From positions 248,001 to 312,000 of the forward strand of contig NZ_QGDD01000002.1 in assembly GCF_003160695.1 (NCBI RefSeq): a DNA stretch of 64,000 bases, written 5' to 3'. The stretch comes from Nocardioides silvaticus. GTDB taxonomy: Bacteria > Actinomycetota > Actinomycetes > Propionibacteriales > Nocardioidaceae. How positions within the stretch are numbered: position 1 is the first letter of the stretch; each line of letters opens with the position of its first letter. Below the pieces are notes generated by a model. It had not been told where the DNA came from. It did not search any database and worked only from the letters and a program-made list of their open reading frames with translations. Shown piece by piece: positions 8,248-16,446 of the stretch. Made by a program: the position numbers and the translations under genes.

Positions 8248-8634
8248 CTAGCGGATCCGCCCGCGGACGTAGAGCCAGGCGCCGTCCTGCCGACGGAAGC
8301 GGCTGACCTCGTGGAGCACGCCCTGCTCGTCGCCCCGTCGGTGATGAGCCCGGAACTCGACGATCCCGTCCCTGTCCTCGACCCGACCGGCCTCGGTCGC
8401 CACGATCTCGAGCCCGACCCACCGTAGGTCGGGGTCGAAGGCGACCGAGGCCGGTCGCGTCGCAGGGTGCCAGGACCGCAGCAGGTAGGACTCGTCGAGC
8501 TCGGCGAAGGCGCTGTAGCGGCTGCGCATCAGCTCCTCGGCGGTCGCTGCCGCACGCTCGCTGCGGCGGAGCGGCCGGCAGCAGTCGCCGTACGGCGTGC
8601 CCGTCCCGCACGGGCAATTGTGAATGCGGGACAT
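8248..8634 (-). CDS. YchJ/UPF0225-family SEC-C zinc motif protein
   Basis: 128 residues. The N-terminal CPCGTGTPYGDCC is a SEC-C-type zinc knuckle, followed by the family signature EELMRSRYSAFAELDESYLL and a C-terminal alpha+beta NTF2-like part (VEFRAHHRRG...VSRFRRQDGAWLYVRG). The function is not established; the family is a widespread single-domain protein. The ATG at 8632-8634 gives the normal MSRIHNCPCG start. Upstream lies the 640-bp palindromic non-coding region, so its promoter must lie in or before that structure. Confidence 0.88.
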   Translation of the reverse strand: MSRIHNCPCGTGTPYGDCCRPLRRSERAAATAEELMRSRYSAFAELDESYLLRSWHPATRPASVAFDPDLRWVGLEIVATEAGRVEDRDGIVEFRAHHRRGDEQGVLHEVSRFRRQDGAWLYVRGRIR

Positions 8635-8707
8635 GATGACGATCCTGGCAGTTCGTGAGGTATCTCGCTGCGCGGGGCTTGGTGAGTTGCGCCGGTCGGT
8701 GTGTGTC

Positions 8708-8931
8708 GGGCGTGGCCTGCCCGGTTCGGGCCGGAGCGGGGCGTGGGCCCCGGTCGGCTTCAAAGCCGGGCCTTTTCCGCCGGCCAGATCAACCAGGGCC
8801 CAGCCGCCCGACGTTCTCGCAACGCCGGTCCCACACGTCGGGACCAGGACACCGCCTTCGAAGCCGGCGGGGCCCGGACTCGCCCACCGGGGCCCACGCC
8901 CCGCACCGGCCAGGGTGGGCAGGCCACGCCC
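8708..8931. repeat. Large imperfect inverted repeat, block 1
   Basis: The left arm 8708-8761 begins GGGCGTGGCCTGCCC and contains GCGGGGCGTGGGCCCCGGT. The right arm 8860-8931 contains ACCGGGGCCCACGCCCCGC and ends GGGCAGGCCACGCCC. The outer 15 bases and a 19-base inner block are exact complements, with a few mismatched bases between. A GGCTTC / GAAGCC step lies further in. The central 98 bases (8762-8859) hold a small GGCTTCAAAGCC hairpin at the left edge. Confidence 0.85.
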
Positions 8932-8992
8932 GCGCCACACCCGGCTCCACGACGGGGTGGATGTGGTTGGTCATGTGCCACGTGGCCGGTCA

Positions 8993-9234
8993 CCGGCGAG
9001 CACGACAGGTGGGAACCCACCCACCCCGAGGGGTCGGTCGTGCTCGCCGGGCGGTGGGGCCGGGAGGTCCAGGTCAAGCGGGAGGGTCGCGCCGGCGGGG
9101 CGTGGATGGGTCTGGCTGCGGCGCCCAGCACCGCGGGAGCGAAGCGACCGCGCTGCTGGGGGACGGATGTGGTTGCCCCGCCGGCGCGAGCCCTCCCGCG
9201 CAGGCCGAGGACCTCCCGGCACCACCGCCCCACC
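8993..9234. repeat. Large nested inverted repeats, block 2
   Basis: The outer hairpin CCGGCGAGCACGAC (8993-9006) pairs with GTCGTGCTCGCCGG (9037-9050) and encloses a small GTGGG-AA-CCCAC hairpin (9009-9020). A second system then follows. GGCGGTGGGGCCGGGAGGTCC (9050-9070) pairs, with one small bulge, with 9209-9232. GCGGGAGGG...GCCGGCGGGG (9078-9100) pairs with 9176-9199. CCCAGCACCGCGG (9124-9136) pairs nearly fully with CCGCGCTGCTGGG (9148-9160). The result is a long cruciform or RNA hairpin. Confidence 0.85.
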
Positions 9235-9274
9235 GACCACTGACCCACACATCAACCCACCAAGCCCCGCGACG

Positions 9275-10609
9275 TCAGTCGCCGAGGACCCGCCTCAGGT
9301 AGTCGTTCGCGAACACCCGGTCGGGGTCGAGCTTGTCGCGGAGGGCGAGGAAGTCGGGGAAGCGGGGGTAGAGGCGGGCGAGGTCGGCGGCGTCCAGGGA
9401 ATGGAGCTTGCCCCAGTGGGGGCGGCCGCCGTGGTCCTTCATCACCGCCTCCATCAGCGCGAAGTAGCGCTCGTGCTCGGCGCGCTGGTGGGTGTGGAAG
9501 GCCAGGTAGAAGGAGTCCCGCTGGTAGGCGGTGGACAGGGGAACGTCGTCCGCGGGGGCGACACGGATCTCGACGGGGAAGGAGATGGTGAGGCCGGAGG
9601 CCTCGAGCATCGCGCGGGCCTCCTTCAGCGCCGCGAGGCCGGCCTCGCGGGGGACGGCGTACTCCATCTCGCGGAAGACCACCCGGCGCTCGGAGGTGAA
9701 GACCCGGTGGGCGACGTCGGTGTAGGTGCGGGGGCCGAGCAGGCGTGAGGCGAGCCGGTTGGCGGCGGGGATGGCGCGCGGGGCGCGGTTGAGCGCGGCG
9801 GTCTGGAGGCCGAAGACCGTGTTGGACAGGAGGTCGTCGTCGAGGCGGTGCCGCCAGCGGGGGAGCGGCTCGGCCCGGGACAGATCGGTGCCCATCCGGG
9901 TGTTGCGCTTGGTGAGCATCCGGTCGGTGTGGGGGAACCAGTACATGTCGACGTGGTCGTGGCGCTCGGTGAGCTCGTCGAAGGTCGCCATCGCCTCGTC
10001 CCACCGCAGCGGCCGTTCCTCGGCGCGCAGGAGGAAGAGCGGCTCGACGGCGAAGGTCACCGACACGAGCACGCCGAGGGCGCCCAGCCCGACCCGGGCC
10101 AGCTCGAGGACGTCGGCGTTCTCGGTCCCGGACGCCCGCAGCAGCTCCCCGTCACCGGTGACCAGCTCGAGGCCGACCAGCTGGGCCGCCAGGCCCGCCG
10201 CCCGACCGCCGGTGCCGTGGGTGCCGGTCGAGATGGCGCCGGCGAGGGTCTGCTCGGCGATGTCGCCCATGTTGTGCAGGCTCAGGCCCAGCTCTTCGAG
10301 GGCGGCGTTGAAGACCTTGAGCTGGGTGCCGGCCCGCGCGGTGACCGTCATCGCGTCCCGGTCGACGTCGGTGATGCCGGCCAGGCCGGCCGGCCTCAGC
10401 ACGGTGTGCTCGGGGCGGGCGATGCCGGTGAAGCTGTGGCCGGTGCCGGCCATCTTGACGGTCTCGCCGCGCTCGGCCGCACGTCGTACCTCCGCGACGA
10501 CGTCGTCGACGTCCGTCGGCGTGACCGAGCGCAGCCCGTCGGCGTGCTCGAGCCCCGACCAGTTACGCCAGGTTGCGCTCGACCCCGTCGACGCCTGCGA
10601 CCTCGTCAT
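9275..10609 (-). CDS. FAD-linked aldono-1,4-lactone oxidase family protein
   Basis: A 444-residue oxidase of the D-arabinono-/L-gulono-lactone oxidase group (VAO fold). It opens with the family start TWRNWSGLEHADG. The FAD-binding PCMH domain covers residues 20-190, with AGTGHSFTGIA, whose His is the usual covalent FAD site, and LAGAISTGTHGTGG. The ALO cap domain follows and includes HVDMYWFPHTDRMLTKRN and GRPHWGKLHSLDA near the end; the HWGK block is the family's substrate-site signature. The true sugar-lactone or alditol substrate is not decidable. The ATG at 10609 lies inside the MFS gene, giving a 47-bp overlap, so the two are probably co-transcribed. Confidence 0.88.
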   Translation of the reverse strand: MTRSQASTGSSATWRNWSGLEHADGLRSVTPTDVDDVVAEVRRAAERGETVKMAGTGHSFTGIARPEHTVLRPAGLAGITDVDRDAMTVTARAGTQLKVFNAALEELGLSLHNMGDIAEQTLAGAISTGTHGTGGRAAGLAAQLVGLELVTGDGELLRASGTENADVLELARVGLGALGVLVSVTFAVEPLFLLRAEERPLRWDEAMATFDELTERHDHVDMYWFPHTDRMLTKRNTRMGTDLSRAEPLPRWRHRLDDDLLSNTVFGLQTAALNRAPRAIPAANRLASRLLGPRTYTDVAHRVFTSERRVVFREMEYAVPREAGLAALKEARAMLEASGLTISFPVEIRVAPADDVPLSTAYQRDSFYLAFHTHQRAEHERYFALMEAVMKDHGGRPHWGKLHSLDAADLARLYPRFPDFLALRDKLDPDRVFANDYLRRVLGD

Positions 10610-11807
10610 GGGACCGCACGTTAGCGGGGACGCGGGTCGCGAGGGCAGCGGCGAGGGCGAGCAGCCCGCCACCGAGCGAGACCAGGTAGGCCTCCGACGA
10701 GCCGACCTCGTCGACGACCACGCCGGCGAGGGCTGCACCGGGGGCGAGCCCGAGGGCGATGCCGGTCTGCAGGAGCATCATCCCCTCGGTCAGCCGGGCC
10801 GGTGGGAGCACCTGCTCCGCCAGGGACATCGCGGCGATCAGGGTCGGCGATATCGCCAGACCCCCGACCAGGAGCACCACGCCCATGACCGGGATGGACG
10901 GGACGAGGACCAGGGGCGCCATCGCGGCGGCCATGCCCAGCGCACCCCACCGCATCCGCACCAGCGGGCCCTGCCGCCAGGTGATCGCGCCCGAGACCAG
11001 GCCGGCGACCAGGCTGCCGAGCGCCCAGACCGCGAGCAGGAAGCCCGCAGCGCCCTGCTGGCCCTCGGCCTCGCTGAACGCGACGGTCGCGACCTCGGCG
11101 GCGCCGAAGAGCACGCCGAGCGCGAACGTCACGACGGTCAGGGTGCCGACGGCGTACCACGGCATCGCCGGACGGACGGCGCCGCCGGTGGGTGCCGGGT
11201 GGACCGGCGGCTCGGTGGAGCGCAGCCCCGCGAAGACGTAGGTGCCGACCAGGCCGAAGCCGAGTGCAGCGCTCAGCCCGGCGACCGGGTGCACGACCGT
11301 GGCGAGCATCGTGACGATGATCGGTCCGAGCAGGAAGACGGTCTCGTCGGCGACTGCCTCGAACGAGAACGCCGTGTGCAACCGCGCCGGGTCGTCCTTG
11401 AGGCAGTGGGCCCAGCGCGCCCGCACGCAGGTGCCGACCGACGGCAGGGAGGCGCCGGCGACGGCGGCGAGGACGTAGGTCGTCACGACCGGCCAGTCCG
11501 CTGTCAGCGACAGCATGGCGAGGGCCAGTCCGGCTCCCCACAGGGTGATCAGCGCGGGGAGCACCCGAGCCTGGCCGAGCCGGTCGAGGAGCCGGCCCTG
11601 GACGACGGCGAAGCCGGCGTTCGCGATCAGCGCCGTCGCGGAGACCGCTCCGGCGAACGCGTAGGAGCCGGTCTCGTGCTCGGCGAGCAGCACGATGCCG
11701 AGGCCGACCATCGAGATGGGCAGCCGGGCGACCAGACCGGTGAGGCTGAACAGCGCAGTCGCCGGCGTGAAGATCCGGCGGTACGGGGCGAGGGCAGAGG
11801 CGAGCAT
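10563..11807 (-). CDS. MFS transporter
   Basis: A 414-residue inner-membrane transporter with about 12 hydrophobic segments and a central cytosolic loop (around LRSTEPPVHPAPTGG, near residue 200). The N-half has the motif-A-like GRLLDRLGQARVLP, as in drug/H+ antiporters; the substrate is unknown. The ATG at 11807 gives MLASALAPYRRIFTPA, a normal cytosolic lead into helix 1. It is the first gene of an overlapping pair with the lactone oxidase. Only 32 bp separate it from the divergent ferrochelatase gene, so the promoters overlap. Confidence 0.85.
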   Translation of the reverse strand: MLASALAPYRRIFTPATALFSLTGLVARLPISMVGLGIVLLAEHETGSYAFAGAVSATALIANAGFAVVQGRLLDRLGQARVLPALITLWGAGLALAMLSLTADWPVVTTYVLAAVAGASLPSVGTCVRARWAHCLKDDPARLHTAFSFEAVADETVFLLGPIIVTMLATVVHPVAGLSAALGFGLVGTYVFAGLRSTEPPVHPAPTGGAVRPAMPWYAVGTLTVVTFALGVLFGAAEVATVAFSEAEGQQGAAGFLLAVWALGSLVAGLVSGAITWRQGPLVRMRWGALGMAAAMAPLVLVPSIPVMGVVLLVGGLAISPTLIAAMSLAEQVLPPARLTEGMMLLQTGIALGLAPGAALAGVVVDEVGSSEAYLVSLGGGLLALAAALATRVPANVRSHDEVAGVDGVERNLA

Positions 11808-11839
11808 GACCGTCAGATGGTCCTCCCTACGATGGTCGC

Positions 11840-12856
11840 GTGACGAATCCCCGGCCCGAGCCGAGCCAGCCGTACGACGCACTCCTGCTGCTGGGGTTCG
11901 GAGGACCCGAGAAGCCGGAGGACGTCGTACCGTTCCTCGAGAACGTGACCCGGGGCCGCGGCATTCCTCGCGAGCGGCTGGCCGAGGTCGGCCAGCACTA
12001 CTTCCAGTTCGGCGGTCGGTCGCCGATCAACGACCAGAACCGGGCACTGATCGCCGCCCTGGAGGCGGACCTTGCCGAGCAGGGCATCGACCTGCCGGTC
12101 TACTGGGGCAACCGCAACTGGGAGCCCTACCTGACCGACACCGTCCGCCGGATGACGGAGGACGGCCGACGGCGGGTCGCCTGCATCGCGACCAGCGCCT
12201 ACTCCTCGTGGTCGAGCTGCCGGCAGTACCGGGAGAACATCGCGGACGCGCTGGCCGAGGTGCCGGAGGCCCCGCGCATCGACAAGATCCGATGGTTCGC
12301 GCACCACCCGGGGTTCGTCGCCGCCAACGTCGACACCACCCTCGCGGCTCTCCGCGACCTGCCGGATGAGGTCCGTGACGAGGCCCGGCTGGTCTTCGTC
12401 ACCCACTCGATCCCCACGAAGATGAACGACGAGAGCGGACCCACCGGCGGGGAGTACGTCGAGCAGCACCTCGCGACGGCGGCCGCCGTCGCGGCGGGGG
12501 TCGCCGAGGCGACCGGCACCGAGCACGCCCACGAGCTCGTCTACTGCTCCCGGAGCGGGTCGCCCCGCACGCCGTGGCTGGAGCCGGACGTCAACGACCG
12601 GCTGGAGGAGCTCGCGGCCGAAGGGGTGCGGGCCGTCGTGCTGGTGCCCGTCGGGTTCGTCTCCGACCACATGGAGGTCGTCTACGACCTCGACACCGAG
12701 GCCCTGGCGACGGCGTCGAAGCTCGGCGTCGAGGCGCGTCGGGCCGGCACCGCCGGCGTCGACCCGCGGTTCGTCGCCGCGCTGCGCGAGCTGGCCCTGG
12801 AGCGGCCGATCGAACAGTGCCCCGCCCACTGCTGCCTGCCGAGGACGTCGGCATGA
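11840..12856 (+). CDS. cpfC: Coproporphyrin III ferrochelatase (actinobacterial CpfC/HemH type)
   Basis: 338 residues. It inserts Fe2+ into coproporphyrin III in the coproporphyrin-dependent haem pathway of Gram-positives. It starts [20 protein letters not shown], has the metal-site histidine in [13 protein letters not shown], and [20 protein letters not shown] near the C-terminus. Cysteines at SSWSSC and in the final QCPAHCCLP match the [2Fe-2S] ligands known in mycobacterial ferrochelatase, so a cluster is expected. A TACGAT hexamer at 11828-11833 ends 6 nt before the GTG start, so the message is probably leaderless. It overlaps the next gene by ATGA. Confidence 0.93.
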   Translation: MTNPRPEPSQPYDALLLLGFGGPEKPEDVVPFLENVTRGRGIPRERLAEVGQHYFQFGGRSPINDQNRALIAALEADLAEQGIDLPVYWGNRNWEPYLTDTVRRMTEDGRRRVACIATSAYSSWSSCRQYRENIADALAEVPEAPRIDKIRWFAHHPGFVAANVDTTLAALRDLPDEVRDEARLVFVTHSIPTKMNDESGPTGGEYVEQHLATAAAVAAGVAEATGTEHAHELVYCSRSGSPRTPWLEPDVNDRLEELAAEGVRAVVLVPVGFVSDHMEVVYDLDTEALATASKLGVEARRAGTAGVDPRFVAALRELALERPIEQCPAHCCLPRTSA

Positions 12857-13665
12857 CCGCTGCTCCGAGGGAGCTCGCGGACCTGGCGCTGACGGTCGCC
12901 CGGGAGGCGGCCGTCCTGGTCCGCGAGCACGGCGCCGGCGCCGTGGACGTCGCCGCCACCAAGTCCAGCGACGTCGACGTCGTGACGGTCGCCGACCGCG
13001 CGGCCGAGGACCTGATCCGTTCCCGGCTCCTCGCCGCCCGCCCGGACGACGCGGTCGTCGGCGAGGAGCGCGACGACGTCGCAGGCACCAGCGGGGTGCG
13101 CTGGATCGTCGACCCGATCGACGGGACGGTCAACTTCCTCTACGGCCTGCTGGAGTTCTCGGTCTCGATCGCGGCCGAGGTCGACGGCGAGGTCGTGGCG
13201 GGCGTCGTGCTCGACGCCGCGAAGGACCGCGCCTACCGGGCCCACCTCGATCCCGACCAGCCCGGCGGGGGCGTGGCGACCCGGGACGGTGTCCCGATCG
13301 CCGTCCGCGGACCGGCGCCGGTCCCGCAGCGACTGATCGCCACCGGGTTCTCCTACAGCGCCGAGAAGCGCGCCGTCCAGGCTGCCGCCGTGGCCCGGAT
13401 GCTCCCGCAGGTGCGGGACGTCCGGCGGCACGGGTCGTGTGCCCTGGAGCTGTGCCACGTGGCCGAGGGAGCCCTCGACGGCTACGTCGAGGAGGGCGTG
13501 AACCTGTGGGACTACGCCGCCGGCGGGCTCATCGCGCGGATGGCCGGCGCGTCGCTCGTCGTCCTGCCCGGAGCGGGCGGCACCGAGCTCGTCGCGTGTG
13601 GCCCGGATCACGGGTTCGAGGAGCTTCTCGACCTCGTGCGCGGGTGCGGGTTCACCAGGGAATAG
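12853..13665 (+). CDS. Inositol monophosphatase family protein
   Basis: A 270-residue Mg2+-dependent sugar/inositol phosphatase. Metal-site motifs are in order: VVGEERDD (Glu of the first site), [12 protein letters not shown] (DPIDGT) and the C-terminal [16 protein letters not shown] (WDYAAG). Likely substrates are inositol-1-phosphate or related phosphosugars, feeding phosphatidylinositol or mycothiol synthesis; this is inferred from the family. It starts at the ATG at 12853, overlapping cpfC by 4 bp. Mycobacteria keep a suhB-like gene near the dut/DUF4193 cluster, and this gene sits beside that cluster here too. Confidence 0.9.
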   Translation: MTAAPRELADLALTVAREAAVLVREHGAGAVDVAATKSSDVDVVTVADRAAEDLIRSRLLAARPDDAVVGEERDDVAGTSGVRWIVDPIDGTVNFLYGLLEFSVSIAAEVDGEVVAGVVLDAAKDRAYRAHLDPDQPGGGVATRDGVPIAVRGPAPVPQRLIATGFSYSAEKRAVQAAAVARMLPQVRDVRRHGSCALELCHVAEGALDGYVEEGVNLWDYAAGGLIARMAGASLVVLPGAGGTELVACGPDHGFEELLDLVRGCGFTRE

Positions 13666-13813
13666 CCTGCGCTCTCGCGCTGTTCCGACGACTCGCCCGG
13701 ACCCGAGGTATCGCTGGGCGTCCGGATAGTGCACAATCTGCCGCGCCGATCACTACGTCGCCGCTCGGGGGCGGGGAACAGGATCGGCGGCGACCGAGGA
13801 GGAGGGCAGCGTC

Positions 13814-14104
13814 ATGGCGACCGATTACGACGCACCGCGCAAGAACGAGGACGAGCAGTCCGAGGAGAGCATCGAAGAGCTCAAGGCGCGCCGCCACGAC
13901 AAGAACTCCGGCAAGGTCGACGAGGACGAGGCCGAGGCCGCAGAGTCGTTCGAGCTGCCGGGCGCCGACCTGTCCCACGAGGAGCTGGCCGTCGAGGTGA
14001 AGCCCAAGCAGGAGGACGAGTTCACCTGCATGAGCTGCTTCCTGGTCCACCACCGCTCACAGCTGGCGGACTCGAAGAAGATGATCTGCCGCGACTGCGC
14101 CTGA
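13814..14104 (+). CDS. DUF4193 small zinc-finger-like protein
   Basis: A 96-residue conserved actinobacterial protein. The first two thirds are acidic and charged (EDEQSEESIEELKARRHDKN). The end carries a CxxC...CxxC pair (FTCMSCFLVHHRSQL and MICRDCA), probably binding zinc. The function is unknown; the family is tightly linked to sigA, dut and suhB regions, and a transcription-linked role is often guessed. GAGGAGGAGGG precedes the ATG. The 148-bp upstream gap holds its promoter, possibly around GGATAGTGCACAATCT (13727-13742). Confidence 0.9.
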   Translation: MATDYDAPRKNEDEQSEESIEELKARRHDKNSGKVDEDEAEAAESFELPGADLSHEELAVEVKPKQEDEFTCMSCFLVHHRSQLADSKKMICRDCA

Positions 14105-14109
14105 GCGCC

Positions 14110-14142
14110 CGAAGGCCGTCCGAGGAACGAGGACGGACTTCG
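14110..14142. terminator. Hairpin terminator after the DUF4193 gene
   Basis: CGAAGGCCGTCC and GGACGGACTTCG pair at 11 of 12 positions around a 9-nt loop, starting 6 bp after the stop. A second 7-bp hairpin (CGCCGCT/AGCGGCG) follows at 14167-14190. Neither has a T-tract, as is usual in high-GC actinobacteria. Confidence 0.6.
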
Positions 14143-14253
14143 AACAGGCGCCAGATCGAGTAGTGCCGCCGCTGAGCTAGCGAAGCGGCGACGCACGTAA
14201 CGAGATCCGGCGAGGTGACCGCCGTCCTGGGGAACGGTCGAAGGTACGGCGGG

Positions 14254-14298
14254 GCGTCTCGATACGCCCTCGCCTAGCGGCTCGGGCTACTCGACGAC
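14254..14298. repeat. Dispersed palindromic repeat, copy C
   Basis: GCGTCTCGATACGCCCTCG at the left and GGGCTACTCGACGACC at the right. It lies between the convergent DUF4193 and DUF4235 genes. It is shorter than copies A and B and runs directly into the 23-bp tandem array. Confidence 0.7.
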
Positions 14299-14383
14299 CG
14301 GGGGCCGGGCTACTCGACGACCGGGGGCCGGGCTACTCGACGACCGGGGGTCGGGCTACTCGACGACCGGGGGTCGGGCTACT
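14284..14383. repeat. Tandem repeat: four 23-bp units plus a partial fifth
   Basis: The unit GGGCTACTCGACGACCGGGGGYC starts at 14284, 14307, 14330, 14353 and (partial) 14376. Units 1-2 have C and units 3-4 have T at the Y position; otherwise they are identical. The unit contains the CTACTCGAC right end of repeat copy C, so it looks like local expansion of that element. The array reaches into the last codons of the DUF4235 gene. Confidence 0.92.
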
Positions 14384-14669
14384 GGCCGTCCTTGCGGAGC
14401 GGGGGCGGCAGGGTGCCGGTCGACTTGTAGTAGTAGGTCGCGGCACGACGCTGGGCGTACATCTTGGCGAGGGCGACAGCCGCGCCCGTCGTGGCCGCCC
14501 AGGCGACGGCCTCCCAGATCTCGACGTCCGGGTCGGCGGGGTTCTCCGGCGGCTTCTTGCCGGTGCTCACCTGCCAGGACTTGTCGATCGCCTTGCGCGC
14601 GGCGGCGGCGCCACCGAGGGCGGCCACCAGCGAGAAGACCGACCAGAGCTTGGAGCTGTCGCTTGCCAT
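14379..14669 (-). CDS. DUF4235 small membrane protein
   Basis: A 96-residue protein with two hydrophobic segments: about 8-24 (LWSVFSLVAALGGAAAARKA) and 50-70 (VAWAATTGAAVALAKMYAQR). A basic KSWQVSTGKKPP loop lies between them. This is the DUF4235 layout: a small inner-membrane protein of unknown function common in actinobacteria. Its last residues (LPPPLRKDGQ) are encoded where the 23-bp tandem array ends, so the C-terminus could vary between strains. Confidence 0.85.
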   Translation of the reverse strand: MASDSSKLWSVFSLVAALGGAAAARKAIDKSWQVSTGKKPPENPADPDVEIWEAVAWAATTGAAVALAKMYAQRRAATYYYKSTGTLPPPLRKDGQ

Positions 14670-14689
14670 GGGGCGACCCTACCGAGTCG

Positions 14690-15172
14690 CTACCGGCCGC
14701 GCGGCAGCGCGGTGAGGGCGTCCGCCAGCGCCTCCGGGTGACGCGAGCTGACGAGCCAGTACGGCGTGGGGTCGGCCGGGTCGACGACCTCGACCCTGAC
14801 GGCGCGGTGCAGGTAGGGCCGGAGCAGCAGATAGGCGCGGGCGTCGGCGTCGCGGCCGGAGACCAGTCGGGTCTGCTCGGCGTCCAGCGCGGCGACCGTG
14901 CCGACGTGCTCCGCCTCGATGCGGGCCCGGCCGGCCTGGAACCAGCCGTCGCGGACGACCACCCGGGCGTCGCCGTACCAGAACAGCGCGAGCGCGAGCA
15001 GGCCCAACGCCACCGCCGTCACCACCCAGGCCGTCGGGCCGGGGACGGCGACCACGACGGTCAGCCACAGCGCGGCGACCAGCATCGTCCCCTGGGCCCA
15101 CCAGCGCAGGGGCACGGCGAGGCGCTCGTCGTAGTCCGGGCCGCTGGTCACGGGGAGAAGGATCCCATCCAC
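14690..15172 (-). CDS. DUF3093 membrane protein
   Basis: 160 residues. Two membrane segments lie at about 28-65 (WAQGTMLVAALWLTVVVAVP; VVTAVALGLLALALFWYG), followed by a soluble beta-rich C-terminal part ending in HPEALADALTALPRGR. DUF3093 is conserved next to dut in actinobacteria (Rv2698 beside Rv2697c); its function is unknown. The start at the ATG at 15172 is taken; an internal GTG at 15151 (VTSGPDYDERLAVPLRWW) is a real alternative, because the family core begins at YDERL. It is divergent from dut across 30 bp. Confidence 0.85.
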   Translation of the reverse strand: MDGILLPVTSGPDYDERLAVPLRWWAQGTMLVAALWLTVVVAVPGPTAWVVTAVALGLLALALFWYGDARVVVRDGWFQAGRARIEAEHVGTVAALDAEQTRLVSGRDADARAYLLLRPYLHRAVRVEVVDPADPTPYWLVSSRHPEALADALTALPRGR

Positions 15173-15202
15173 CGCTGCGCCGCCGCTCTATAGGGTCGGT
15201 CC

Positions 15203-15706
15203 GTGCTTGCCGACGACGCCGCCACCGCTGCCGACCTCGAGGTCCCGGTCACCCTGCTGGACGCGGACCTGCCGCTGCCGTCGTACGCCCATCCCGGCGA
15301 CGCCGGTGCCGACCTGGTGACGACCGTCGACGTCGAGCTGGCCCCCGGGGAGCGGGTGCTGGTGCCGACCGGCGTCGCGATCGCGCTGCCCGACGGCTAC
15401 GTCGCGCTGGTCCACCCCCGCAGCGGGTTGGCGGCCCGCCACGGGTTGTCGATCGTCAACACGCCGGGCACGATCGACGCCGGCTACCGGGGCGAGATCA
15501 AGGTGCTGCTCATCAACCACGACCCGGTCGAGCCCATCGTGCTGAGGCGCGGCGACCGGATCGCCCAGCTGGTCGTCCAGCGGTTCGAACGGGCCCGGTT
15601 CGTGCCGGTCGCCGACCTTCCGGAGAGCGTGCGTGGCAGTGGCGGCTACGGTTCTACTGGAGGCTTCGGCCCCACGAACGAGCAGACGAAGGAGACCAGC
15701 CAGTGA
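15203..15706 (+). CDS. dut: Deoxyuridine 5'-triphosphate nucleotidohydrolase (dUTPase)
   Basis: A 167-residue trimeric dUTPase hydrolysing dUTP to dUMP + PPi, which keeps uracil out of DNA and feeds dTMP synthesis. The five motifs are visible in order: [47 protein letters not shown] and the C-terminal arm [11 protein letters not shown]. It starts at GTG 15203: TAGGGT at 15191-15196 ends 6 nt before it and there is no Shine-Dalgarno, so it is leaderless. It overlaps the DUF3710 gene by GTGA. The N-terminal 12 residues before [13 protein letters not shown] are an extension of no known role. Confidence 0.96.
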   Translation: MLADDAATAADLEVPVTLLDADLPLPSYAHPGDAGADLVTTVDVELAPGERVLVPTGVAIALPDGYVALVHPRSGLAARHGLSIVNTPGTIDAGYRGEIKVLLINHDPVEPIVLRRGDRIAQLVVQRFERARFVPVADLPESVRGSGGYGSTGGFGPTNEQTKETSQ

Positions 15707-16428
15707 GGTTCCGTCGGAAGTCCGACGTCGACGACGCCCCGGAGACCAGCGAGACCGGCGCGGAGAACGAGGCGGAGACCGTCGCCGACGGTGACCCGGC
15801 TGCGGAGCCCGCCGGTGGCGAGGGCGGCCCGTTCGACGCCGACGACCTCCCCGACGACGGGGTCCCGCGGATCGACCTCGGTGCGCTGCTCGTCGCTCCT
15901 GCCGAGGGACGCGACCTGCGGGTCCAGGTGGACGAGAAGACCGGCACGGTCCGGTCGGTCGTGCTGGCGGGCAAGGACGGCGCGGTCGAGCTCCGAGCCT
16001 ACGCCGCGCCGCGCAACGGCGACCTCTGGGGCGAGGTGCGGCCGCAGATCGCCGCCGACGCCGCCCGCCGCGGCGGCACCGCGACCGAGAACGACGGGCC
16101 GTTCGGCACCGAGCTGTTCTGCGAGATGCAGGTGAAGAACGCCGAGGGCAAGGTCGCCACCCAGCCGTCGCGGGTCATCGGGTTCAACGGTCCGCGTTGG
16201 CTGCTGCGCGCCACGTTCCTCGGCAGACCGGCCGTCGACGCCGAGGCCCTCGACGAGTGGTGCAGCACGGTGACCCGGGTCGCCGTCCGCCGCGGCGCCC
16301 AGGCGATGCCGGTGGGGGAGCAGCTGCCGCTGACCCTCCCTGCCGAGATCCAGCGGGTGCAGGCCGAGCAGGCCGGGCAGGCCGCTGCGGCCGGCGACGA
16401 CCGGTCCGGCGTGCAGGCCGACGGCTAG
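15703..16428 (+). CDS. DUF3710 protein
   Basis: A 241-residue soluble protein. An acidic N-terminal tail ([18 protein letters not shown]) precedes the DUF3710 core from about residue 50 ([12 protein letters not shown]... [20 protein letters not shown] ... [17 protein letters not shown]). It is conserved directly downstream of dut in mycobacteria (Rv2696c) and streptomycetes. The function is unknown. The GTG start overlaps the dut stop by 4 bp, so it is translationally coupled. The C-terminal [17 protein letters not shown] is probably a disordered or helical tail. Confidence 0.9.
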   Translation: MRFRRKSDVDDAPETSETGAENEAETVADGDPAAEPAGGEGGPFDADDLPDDGVPRIDLGALLVAPAEGRDLRVQVDEKTGTVRSVVLAGKDGAVELRAYAAPRNGDLWGEVRPQIAADAARRGGTATENDGPFGTELFCEMQVKNAEGKVATQPSRVIGFNGPRWLLRATFLGRPAVDAEALDEWCSTVTRVAVRRGAQAMPVGEQLPLTLPAEIQRVQAEQAGQAAAAGDDRSGVQADG

Positions 16429-16446
16429 AGCCACCTAGGGGACGAC

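Larger units (their letters stand above)
8635..9274. other. 640-bp non-coding region containing two large nested inverted repeats
   Basis: No reading frame in either direction looks like protein: the open frames are Arg/Gly/Pro shadow text. The region lies upstream of ychJ and downstream of the lactone oxidase gene. Almost all of 8708-9234 can pair with itself in two separate blocks, described as the two repeat entries. An 11-base direct repeat GGATGTGGTTG occurs at 8959-8969 and 9165-9175, once beyond block 1 and once inside block 2, so the blocks may be related. Confidence 0.7.

Noticed and set aside
8635-9274. Insertion sequence in the palindromic region
   Set aside because: No transposase frame or fragment could be read in any frame and no target-site duplication could be identified, so it is not called a mobile element.
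14284-14383. Possible CRISPR array
   Set aside because: The 23-bp units follow each other directly without spacers and there are no cas genes; it is a simple tandem repeat.
15578-15592. GTTCGAAC-like sequence as a LexA box
   Set aside because: It is inside the dut coding region, in a conserved stretch of the protein, and not in a promoter.
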